Assembly (NCBI GenBank): GCA_045106735.1
Contig: JBGCEZ010000073.1
Coordinates: 1-10,812 of the forward strand
Length of the DNA: 10,812 bases
Direction of reading: 5' to 3'
DNA from: JBGCEZ01 sp045106735
Lineage (GTDB): Bacteria; Planctomycetota; Phycisphaerae; Phycisphaerales; SM1A02
The notes beneath the pieces are model-generated. The model did not search any database. It was not told the origin of the DNA and saw nothing but the letters and a program-made list of their open reading frames with translations. The position numbers were made by a program, and so were the translations under genes. Of this stretch, positions 1 through 5,463 are shown one piece after another; position 1 is the first letter of the stretch; each line of letters starts with the position of its first letter.

Positions 1-29
1 CAATGCGGGAGGCGTGTTGTCGTGCGCGG

Positions 30-51
30 CGGCGGTGGCGTCACCCCGCCG
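30..51 (-). terminator. Weak hairpin downstream of beta-helix gene 1
   Basis: CGGC-GGTG (30-37) can pair with CACC-(cc)-GCCG (42-51) around a GCGT loop, with a 2-nt bulge. It lies 19 nt beyond the stop codon of the minus-strand beta-helix gene, where a terminator would be expected. There is no T-tract on the minus strand after the stem, so this is only a possible transcript end. The rest of 1-69 shows no gene. Confidence 0.25.
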
Positions 52-69
52 ATGAGTGGACCCCATCGA

Positions 70-1530
70 TCACGGGCAAGAACCCCACGCAGCCAGCAGC
101 GTCAGCAGGTCGTTGAAGTCCACGGCCCCGTTCTCCACGATGTCGGCGACACACGTCGGACCGGCCACCGGCGGCTGGAACTCGAACGCCCCCATGTCGA
201 TGACCCGGCCGATGGACGCGAGTCCCGTGTCGTCGGTCATCGGATCATCGATCGCCCGGATCTCGCCGACGATGTCGGTGGGCGGCGCGAGTCCGACGGC
301 GGAGTTGCCCGCATCGATGCACGGCGAAACATCCGAGAGCCGGTAGTTCAGTGCGGCGGCGTCGACAAACAACGGCAAGTCGGTGATGTTGCCGCGCCCG
401 TCGGCCCCATCCTGAACCGAGCTGAACTGGACGTCGTAGGTTCCCGGTCCGCCGAGGTCCGGGCCATCGCTCGCGCCAATGATCGAGTTGGCGATGGAGA
501 CCTCGCTGGCAAAGTCGGCGTGCATGCCGGCGCCGCCGGAGGCCGACGTATTGAAGACCGTGGTGACGTTGACCATGCGGACGCGCGCCGGCTGGCCGAC
601 CAGCACGCCGCCACCGGCACCATCGGTTGCTTCATTCAAGTCAATCACCGCACCGGCGATCGTGACAAGCCGGTCGTTCGAATCCGGCGCATCGATCGAG
701 ATGCCGCCACCGAACGGCGCCTGGTTGCCACGGGCCACAATATTGGTCATTTGGAGTTGACCACCCCCGCTGTACATGCCGCCACCTTCAGTGGAGGCGG
801 TGTTCTGGCCCATGACCGTGCTGGCGATCAAGGCCGACTCGACGGCGATGTCAATGTAGACACCGCCGCCAAGACCGAGGTCTTCGCCGTCCGCAACATT
901 GCCGGTCACAAAGCAATCCGACATGATGACATCACCACGCATGACCGCGATCCCGCCGCCGAATCCGTTGGCCCAACGCACTTCGTTGTTGGCGATCGCG
1001 GTGCGCGTGATGCGCGCCGAACCGTCAAAGATATGAATGCCGCCACCCGGGCTCAACAGATTGATGTTGTTGCGGACGATGCATTCGTCGAGCCGAATGC
1101 GCTCGCCGCCAAAGACAATACCGCCGGCTTCCTCAGCGTTCTCAATGATGCATCGGTTCATGCGAAGCCGGGCGCCGTCGATGCCGTAGATGTTGCGACC
1201 CTCGCTGTTGAACGTGATGTCTTCGACGAGCACGTTGGCGTCGGGACCGACGACCGAAAAAGCCGTCCCCAAGTTGGTGTTGACAAAGCACGACGAAGCA
1301 TCGCCCGAAGCGCTGCGAATCGTCAGCTCCTTGTTGGTCACGGTGACCGAGAGGGTCCAGGTCCCGTCGGCAAGTTCGATCTCATCGCCGTCGGCGGCGA
1401 GGATGATCGCGGTTTGCAGATTCGAAGCGTCGCCGGGAACGGTGAGCGTGGCCGCGAGGGCCGCGGGAACCGACCAGAAGCCTGCGAGGGCGACGGCGGC
1501 GATTGACGTGGGAATGATGGAACGAGGCAT
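70..1530 (-). CDS. Secreted right-handed beta-helix protein with C-terminal dockerin-like EF-hand (cassette 1)
   Basis: This 486-residue exported protein has no catalytic site that I can recognise. Residues 1-26 form a signal peptide (MPRS start, hydrophobic core, ALA|A cleavage). The body carries many GGG(I/V) turns and NN/GN steps typical of parallel beta-helix or Pmp-like repeats, for example GGGIHI and GGGIAV. It ends in a 'choice-of-anchor Q' style block (SPCIDAG, then DMGAFEF at 445-451). Residues 459-486 are a dockerin-like tail with an EF-hand loop D463-D474 and an AAWGSC end. Loop position 3 is Val465 instead of Asp, so calcium binding may be weakened. I chose the ATG at 1530 because GGGAG lies 6 nt upstream and the signal peptide begins there; an in-frame ATG at 1563 adds 11 residues that do not fit. 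The protein is closely similar throughout to the product of 5464-6942. It probably acts at the cell surface or outside the cell. Family placement is confident; the role is unknown. Confidence 0.9.
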   Translation of the reverse strand: MPRSIIPTSIAAVALAGFWSVPAALAATLTVPGDASNLQTAIILAADGDEIELADGTWTLSVTVTNKELTIRSASGDASSCFVNTNLGTAFSVVGPDANVLVEDITFNSEGRNIYGIDGARLRMNRCIIENAEEAGGIVFGGERIRLDECIVRNNINLLSPGGGIHIFDGSARITRTAIANNEVRWANGFGGGIAVMRGDVIMSDCFVTGNVADGEDLGLGGGVYIDIAVESALIASTVMGQNTASTEGGGMYSGGGQLQMTNIVARGNQAPFGGGISIDAPDSNDRLVTIAGAVIDLNEATDGAGGGVLVGQPARVRMVNVTTVFNTSASGGAGMHADFASEVSIANSIIGASDGPDLGGPGTYDVQFSSVQDGADGRGNITDLPLFVDAAALNYRLSDVSPCIDAGNSAVGLAPPTDIVGEIRAIDDPMTDDTGLASIGRVIDMGAFEFQPPVAGPTCVADIVENGAVDFNDLLTLLAAWGSCP

Positions 1531-1555
1531 GGGAAACTCCCTGGTGCGGCCGGCG

Positions 1556-1569
1556 GCGAGCATGCTCGC
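1556..1569. promoter_or_regulatory. 14-bp palindrome upstream of beta-helix gene 1
   Basis: GCGAGCATGCTCGC is a perfect palindrome 26-39 nt upstream of the beta-helix start codon at 1530. It could be an operator or a 5'-leader hairpin. Beta-helix gene 2 has a different perfect inverted repeat at a similar place (6976-6990), so the position is matched although the sequence is not. The function is inferred only from position. Confidence 0.35.
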
Positions 1570-1597
1570 GGCGAACCGAATGGCCGAAGGCCGATGT

Positions 1598-1639
1598 CAA
1601 AGGTCAGGTGTTGAAGTTCAGGTGTCAGATGGCAGCGGG
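1598..1639. repeat. Degenerate heptanucleotide units
   Basis: Six consecutive 7-nt blocks can be read in phase: CAAAGGT, CAGGTGT, TGAAGTT, CAGGTGT, CAGATGG, CAGCGGG. CAGGTGT occurs twice exactly. The same 7-nt period recurs in the stronger array at 1771-1861, so this is probably a decayed patch of the same kind of repeat. Confidence 0.45.
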
Positions 1640-1726
1640 TCGAACGATGTCGCCCGCGGGCCGGCGGTCGTCCACCGGGGCCACCGACGAGTGCGAGGTC
1701 GACGCGCGGCTTCCCAACCGCGACCT

Positions 1727-1738
1727 CGAAAATTTTCG
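1727..1738. promoter_or_regulatory. 12-bp palindrome CGAAAATTTTCG
   Basis: This is a perfect AT-centred palindrome in otherwise very GC-rich DNA. It directly follows the arm CGACCTCG (1721-1728), which is the inverted copy of CGAGGTCG (1694-1701). It could be a protein-binding site or an easily melted segment. Similar palindromes arise by chance, so confidence is low. Confidence 0.25.
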
Positions 1739-1770
1739 CCCGCGGCCTTCGGACCTCGACCGTCGGCCCG

Positions 1771-1861
1771 CTGCACGCTGCTCCCTGCCCACTGCCCACT
1801 GCCCACTGCCCACTGCTCTCTGCTCTCTGCTCCCAGCCCGCTGCTCTCCGCTCTCCGCCAA
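1771..1861. repeat. Heptanucleotide tandem array, 13 in-phase units
   Basis: Thirteen 7-nt units follow one another without a phase break: CTGCACG, CTGCTCC, CTGCCCA four times, CTGCTCT twice, CTGCTCC, CAGCCCG, CTGCTCT, CCGCTCT, CCGCCAA. The consensus is CTGC(C/T)C(A/T). On the minus strand it reads as repeated TGGGCAG and AGAGCAG. A 7-nt period rotates through all reading frames and is not what a coding repeat would show, so this is intergenic repeat DNA. It resembles in form the short tandem heptamer repeats known from heterocystous cyanobacteria. It has no counterpart upstream of sigma factor 2. Confidence 0.85.
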
Positions 1862-1909
1862 TGCCCATGCCCATGCCCCCCATTTGCCCCTAATCGCCAG
1901 TGTGACGGT

Positions 1910-1918
1910 CCGAAAAAC
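1910..1918 (+). promoter_or_regulatory. CCGAAAAAC element upstream of sigma factor 1
   Basis: CCGAAAAAC ends 107 nt before the sigma factor start at 2026. The identical 9-mer ends 110 nt before the sigma factor 2 start at 7221. The flanking intergenic DNA is otherwise strongly diverged, so the retained A-run and spacing suggest a promoter or activator site. No assigned -10 partner is visible with equal spacing in both copies. Confidence 0.4.
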
Positions 1919-1970
1919 CCGCTCACGGCTGATTCATCGGACGGCTGGCCGCCGTTTCGCGTGGACCTGT

Positions 1971-2016
1971 CGGCGGCACCTCCCATTCCTGGGAGCCGCC
2001 GTGGTACCACTGGGAG
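1971..2016 (+). promoter_or_regulatory. Leader hairpin that could compete for the ribosome-binding site of sigma factor 1
   Basis: CGGCGG (1971-1976) and CTCCCA (1980-1985) pair with TGGGAG (1990-1995) and CCGCCG (1996-2001) around a TTCC loop, with a 3-nt bulge. A second TGGGAG at 2011-2016 contains the GGGAG that serves as Shine-Dalgarno for the start at 2026. CTCCCA can therefore pair with either copy. The 10-bp palindrome GTGGTACCAC (2001-2010) lies between them. A switch is possible but not shown. Confidence 0.3.
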
Positions 2017-2025
2017 TCCCGAATC

Positions 2026-2733
2026 ATGCCCCCGACCCTCGCCGCACGACCCGCCGCCCAGCATGCCCCGCGCCGACTCGTCGTCGCAACGGGCGCCGCC
2101 CGCCCCAGGGCGTCGACCCTCGGAATCGCCGCCATGGAACACCCAGCTCCGCTCGATCCGCCGCGGCCCGGCGACCGAACTGGCGCTGGCGGCGTCACCG
2201 GTGCGGGGCCGAGGGAGACGGGATCGGGCGCCGCGCCCGCCGACGCCCATCTGGAAGCGGCCTACGGCGAACTCCGGCGACTGGCCGAGCGTTACCTGCG
2301 CCGCGAACGCACCGACCACACGCTCCAGGCGACCGCCCTGATCCACGAGGCATGGTTTCGACTCGAGTCCACCGGCGACTTCGAGGATCGGACACACTTC
2401 ATCGGCATCGCCGCCCGGGCAATGCGTCAGGTGCTCGTGGACCACGCCCGCGGCAAGCACGCCATCAAACGCGGCGGCGATCGCCAGCGACGCTCGCTTG
2501 ACGCGGCCGAACCGAGTGTCGATCCTCAGCCCGATGACATCCTTGCGCTGGATGAGTCGCTCACCCGATTGGCCGCGCGCCATGAACGCACCGCCCGGGT
2601 GGTGGAGCTCCGAGCCTTCGGCGGACTGACGATTCGCGAAACCGCCGCGGTGTTGGGCGTCTCCAGCACCACCGTCGAAGATGACTGGACCGTGGCCCGC
2701 GCCTGGCTGGCCCGCGATCTGGCCGAGGATTGA
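2026..2733 (+). CDS. ECF-family RNA polymerase sigma factor (TIGR02999-like), cassette 1
   Basis: This 235-residue sigma factor would direct RNA polymerase to the promoters of its regulon. Region 2 covers roughly residues 73-140 and includes LQATALIHEAW (100-110). Region 4 has the helix-turn-helix, RVVELRAFGGLTIRETAAVLG (191-211) followed by SSTTVEDDW. The acidic 'DAED'-like residues usual in region 2.2 are replaced by A-T-A around Thr103, which suggests activation by the adjacent kinase. Residues 1-72 are Ala/Pro/Arg-rich and have no recognisable fold. The ATG at 2026 has GGGAG 9 nt upstream and lies at nearly the same distance from a conserved CCGAAAAAC as in copy 2. ATG 2134 is an alternative start that removes most of the extension but has a poor ribosome-binding site. 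Its paralogue is at 7221-8012. The kinase gene follows after 231 nt in the same orientation. Confidence 0.92.
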   Translation: MPPTLAARPAAQHAPRRLVVATGAARPRASTLGIAAMEHPAPLDPPRPGDRTGAGGVTGAGPRETGSGAAPADAHLEAAYGELRRLAERYLRRERTDHTLQATALIHEAWFRLESTGDFEDRTHFIGIAARAMRQVLVDHARGKHAIKRGGDRQRRSLDAAEPSVDPQPDDILALDESLTRLAARHERTARVVELRAFGGLTIRETAAVLGVSSTTVEDDWTVARAWLARDLAED

Positions 2734-2749
2734 TGCCGCCCCGCCGCCC

Positions 2750-2968
2750 GTGGCGATTGTCGCCGGGCTGACCATCGCCCGCCCCGTCGCACCGGCCGCG
2801 GCACTGGACCTCGTACTGGACCTCGTACTGGCCCGCGCACTGGCGGCGGCACTGACCATGGCCCTGAACGCCACACCGCCCGCCACACTGAACGCCTCCC
2901 GCACCATCGCCCGAACACCACCGCCCGAACACCGCCGCCCTTGGCCGACCCCGTGGACCCACGCATGA
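2750..2968 (+). CDS. Possible small ORF between sigma factor 1 and kinase 1 (doubtful)
   Basis: This frame would give 72 residues from GTG 2750; an upstream ATG at 2681 would give 95. The product is Ala/Leu-rich, with a run of ALDLVLDLVLARALAAAL, then a Pro/Arg tail. Its TGA (2966-2968) overlaps the kinase ATG (2965-2967) as ATGA, a common translational-coupling arrangement. The kinase itself has no convincing Shine-Dalgarno. The frame also matches the one in which kinase 2 begins, so this may be the frameshifted remnant of an ancestral kinase N-terminus. Against it: no good ribosome-binding site, and most of it is a 12-nt tandem repeat in GC-rich DNA where several frames stay open. Confidence 0.2.
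   Translation: MAIVAGLTIARPVAPAAALDLVLDLVLARALAAALTMALNATPPATLNASRTIARTPPPEHRRPWPTPWTHA
2777..2920. repeat. Degenerate 12-nt tandem repeat in the sigma/kinase 1 gap
   Basis: Twelve consecutive 12-nt blocks can be read. The best conserved are GCACTGGACCTC (2801), GTACTGGACCTC (2813), GTACTGGCCCGC (2825), GCACTGGCGGCG (2837) and GCACTGACCATG (2849). The 12-mer CGCCCGAACACC recurs at 2908 and 2922. The array fills most of the 231-nt gap and, being a multiple of three, keeps frames open. Kinase 2 carries an unrelated 12-nt array in its linker (8359-8430). Confidence 0.7.
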
Positions 2969-5334
2969 GCGAACCGGACTTCGAACGCATCCGCTCGATT
3001 GCCCTGGACGTTCGCCGCGCCCGCGGGCCGATTCGGCAGAGCATGATCGAGAGCCGCTGCGGTGACGACGCGGCCCTTCGGCGTGAAGTCGAATCGCTGG
3101 TGATCGCCATGAACGCGGGCGTCGGCACGAGTCCGGGCGACCGACTGCTCCAGGCGATTGACGAACCGGGCGGACTGCTCGACCAATCGAAACTCGACGA
3201 GGCGATGGCCGATGCGGCGACGCGTTCGGCCGCCGGCGCGATGCCCGGGGTCGCCGATCCGTGCGATCCGAGCGATCCGTCGGCCACCACGTCCGAGGTC
3301 TTGCCGCGTTCCGCCGGCGATTTCGAACTCCTGGAGGTCATCGGCCACGGGGCCAGCGCGATCGTCTATCGCGCCCAGCAGTCCGAGCCGAATCGCATCG
3401 TCGCCCTGAAACTGCTGGATCCCCCGCGGTCGAGCCAGGCGATGCGGCGATTCCGCCAGGAGGCCGACGCCCTGGCCCGCCTCGACCATCCCGGCATCGC
3501 CCGCATCCATGCCGCCGGCGTGCTCCGTGATCGCGGGCGTGATCATCCGTACCTGGCGATGGAGCTCGTCCCGGGACCGCCGCTCGAGCGCGCCGCCTTC
3601 GTGGCCGACGATCCGACCGCCATCCCGTCGATCGTCGCGGCGGTGGCTGATGTGGCCGACGCCGTCCACCACGCGCACCTGCGTGGCGTCATCCACCGCG
3701 ATCTGAAAGCCGCGAACATCCGATTGGCCGGCGACGGTCGTCCGCGGGTCCTCGACTTCGGGGTCGCCCGGCTCCAAGCGGCCAACGACGACCACGAACC
3801 ACTGACCGAGGCGGGACACTTCCTGGGCACCGTGCGTTCGATGAGCCCGGAGCAAGTCAGCGGCGACCCGCGCGACGTGGACGCCCGGACCGACATCTAC
3901 GCCATCGGCCTGCTGCTCCACGAGTTGCTCACCGGCCGCATGCCGTACGAGCTCGACGGGCTGTCGCTGGCGGGGGCAGCCCTGGTGATTCGTGACGCGG
4001 CACCCGCGCCGCTTGACGCCCGGGGCCGCGGCATGCCCGTGGAACTGGACGCCATCGTCGAGACCGCGTTGTCCAAACGCCCGGATGACCGGTACGCGTC
4101 GGCGGCCGCGTTGGCGGACGATCTGCGGGCCGTGCTTGACCATCGTCCGGTGAGCGTGCGCCCGAGCGGCCGCGCTCGGCGCGCCCGACTCTTCGTGCGC
4201 CGCCACCGAACGGCGACCATCGCCGCCGCCGCGATCGGTGCGTGCCTGCTGGTTGCGACCGGCGTGAGCCTCAACTTTGCCGCCGACGCTTCCCAGGCCG
4301 CAGCGGCGAGCCGGCACGACGAAGCGGTGAGCCAGCGCACGCGCGATCACCTGGAGCAACTGCTGACCACGCTCGACAGCCACGCCGGCGCGGCGAGGGC
4401 GACGCCGGACGACGCCGCGTCCCGGATGCTCGCCAGCTTCATCGCGGATTTGGACGCTTCGGACGAATGGCCTGAGGTCAGCGCAGGCGTGCGAAGCGCG
4501 GTGGGCCGCGTGCTGCTGTCGCGCCGCCAGCTCCAAGAAGCCGCGGTCCAATTGCAACGGGCGGCGGACGTACAGCGCGCGTACAACCCACGCGATCTGC
4601 ACCTGGCCGTCACCCTCGCCGCCCTGGGCAGCGCGCTGGCCCCGGCCGGGGCGACCGAACAGGCCGAAGCCGCCTTTCGCGAGTCCATCAACATCCGCAG
4701 CCACCATGTGGCCGCCGGGACGTGGAAACCGATCGCTGGCGTGTCGCTCCCTCGCACGCCGTACATCAGCGACGCCCGGCACGAACTCGCCGAACTCCTG
4801 CTGCGAGATGGCCGGCACGCGGAGGCCGCGCCATTGGCGAAGCAGCTGCTCCAAGAATCCGTCGCCGCCGGGGACGCGCAGTCCAATCCAATTCGGTTGA
4901 ACGCCCGCCTCCGGCACGCGGCCACCATCGCGGCGGCGTCCGGCGACTTGGCGGGGGCCGAAGCCCACCTCGACCGTGCCGCCGAACTCGTCACCCGCCT
5001 GCCGGCCGACCAACCGGTCCGGCTCGCCGCCGATCTCGAACGTGGCCGCCACCGTTTGGCCGCCGGCGATGTCGCGGGAGCCGCCGACGCATCGGCCGCT
5101 GCCTTTGAGCACGCCGCTCAACATCTGCCGCCAGGCAGCTTCGACTGGATGGTGGCGTTGAACGTCCACCGCCGGCACCTCAGGGCCGCGGATCGGCCGG
5201 CCGAGGGCCGAGCACTGCTGATTCGCGCCCGCGGCTTGGTCCTGGGTCATCATGGCCCGGAACATCGGCTGATCCACGAATTCGACCGAATCCTGGATCG
5301 TGAAGCTCCGGCCGCGGCGAGTGGCACGTCCTAA
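2965..5334 (+). CDS. Transmembrane Ser/Thr protein kinase with C-terminal helical-repeat (TPR-like) domain, cassette 1
   Basis: This 789-residue kinase is predicted to be anchored in the membrane. Residues 1-70 form the N-terminal helical segment common in planctomycete kinases (ESRCGDDAALRREVESL). The kinase domain spans about 120-400: glycine loop GHGAS (127-131), Lys149, Glu166, HRDLKAAN with Asp246, DFG at Asp264, MSPEQ in place of APE (Glu296), and DIYAIG at Asp310. All catalytic residues are present, so it should be active. A single hydrophobic segment at about 417-436 follows a basic stretch. Residues 440-789 are Ala-rich paired helices resembling TPR repeats and probably lie outside the cytoplasm as the sensor. 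ATG 2965 is preferred: it opens the segment homologous to kinase 2. TTG 2941 is a weak alternative. No clear Shine-Dalgarno is seen, and the ATGA overlap with an upstream frame suggests coupling. The likely substrate is the sigma factor encoded upstream. Confidence 0.93.
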   Translation: MSEPDFERIRSIALDVRRARGPIRQSMIESRCGDDAALRREVESLVIAMNAGVGTSPGDRLLQAIDEPGGLLDQSKLDEAMADAATRSAAGAMPGVADPCDPSDPSATTSEVLPRSAGDFELLEVIGHGASAIVYRAQQSEPNRIVALKLLDPPRSSQAMRRFRQEADALARLDHPGIARIHAAGVLRDRGRDHPYLAMELVPGPPLERAAFVADDPTAIPSIVAAVADVADAVHHAHLRGVIHRDLKAANIRLAGDGRPRVLDFGVARLQAANDDHEPLTEAGHFLGTVRSMSPEQVSGDPRDVDARTDIYAIGLLLHELLTGRMPYELDGLSLAGAALVIRDAAPAPLDARGRGMPVELDAIVETALSKRPDDRYASAAALADDLRAVLDHRPVSVRPSGRARRARLFVRRHRTATIAAAAIGACLLVATGVSLNFAADASQAAAASRHDEAVSQRTRDHLEQLLTTLDSHAGAARATPDDAASRMLASFIADLDASDEWPEVSAGVRSAVGRVLLSRRQLQEAAVQLQRAADVQRAYNPRDLHLAVTLAALGSALAPAGATEQAEAAFRESINIRSHHVAAGTWKPIAGVSLPRTPYISDARHELAELLLRDGRHAEAAPLAKQLLQESVAAGDAQSNPIRLNARLRHAATIAAASGDLAGAEAHLDRAAELVTRLPADQPVRLAADLERGRHRLAAGDVAGAADASAAAFEHAAQHLPPGSFDWMVALNVHRRHLRAADRPAEGRALLIRARGLVLGHHGPEHRLIHEFDRILDREAPAAASGTS

Positions 5335-5347
5335 CGCCGTTGCGGCG
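5335..5347 (+). terminator. Small hairpin after kinase 1
   Basis: CGCCG (5335-5339) pairs with CGGCG (5343-5347) around TTG, immediately after the kinase stop codon. There is no T-tract, so it is a weak candidate. The 129-nt space to the convergent beta-helix gene 2 holds no other gene; CCCGG (5396-5400) and CCGGG (5412-5416) form another short inverted repeat there. Confidence 0.25.
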
Positions 5348-5463
5348 AGAGCGCGATCTCCATCGCCAACGCCCATCCGCCAACAAAACGCAGGCCCCGG
5401 ACCGCCGTGGCCCGGGACCCGCTGATCCGAGTCGGGATGGTGCAGCGCACGCGCGGCATCAGA

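Larger units (their letters stand above)
1531..2025. promoter_or_regulatory. Divergent intergenic region between beta-helix gene 1 and sigma factor 1
   Basis: This 495-nt stretch has no convincing gene. It must hold the promoters of the minus-strand beta-helix gene and the plus-strand sigma factor operon. Visible structure, from left to right, is a 14-bp palindrome near the beta-helix start, degenerate 7-nt units, a 12-bp AT-centred palindrome, a 13-unit heptanucleotide array, three ATGCCC units (1861-1878), a CCGAAAAAC element also found upstream of sigma factor 2, and hairpins near the sigma factor start. These are listed separately. No confident -35/-10 pair could be assigned by eye. Confidence 0.6.

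Noticed and set aside
22..1506. Long plus-strand open frame across beta-helix gene 1
   Set aside because: It is antisense to a gene with a clear signal peptide, beta-helix repeats and dockerin tail. The product is Arg/Asp/His-rich without recognisable features.
1531..1563. Upstream start (ATG 1563) for beta-helix gene 1
   Set aside because: It would put 11 residues before a normal signal peptide, and ATG 1530 has a good Shine-Dalgarno. The 1563 ATG lies within a palindrome.
1694..1738. Rho-independent terminator formed by CGAGGTCG/CGACCTCG followed by AAAATTTT
   Set aside because: No gene ends nearby on the plus strand, the stem has a 5-nt bulge and the T-run is only four bases and part of a palindrome.
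1771..1861. CRISPR-like array
   Set aside because: The units are 7 nt with no spacers. It is a simple tandem repeat.
2941..2964. TTG start for kinase 1 at 2941
   Set aside because: No Shine-Dalgarno precedes it, and the eight extra residues do not match kinase 2. It cannot be fully excluded.
1618..5376. 1252-codon open frame on the minus strand
   Set aside because: It is antisense to the sigma factor and kinase 1, whose catalytic motifs are intact on the plus strand. Its product is Arg/Gly-rich with no domain. GC-rich DNA leaves such frames open.
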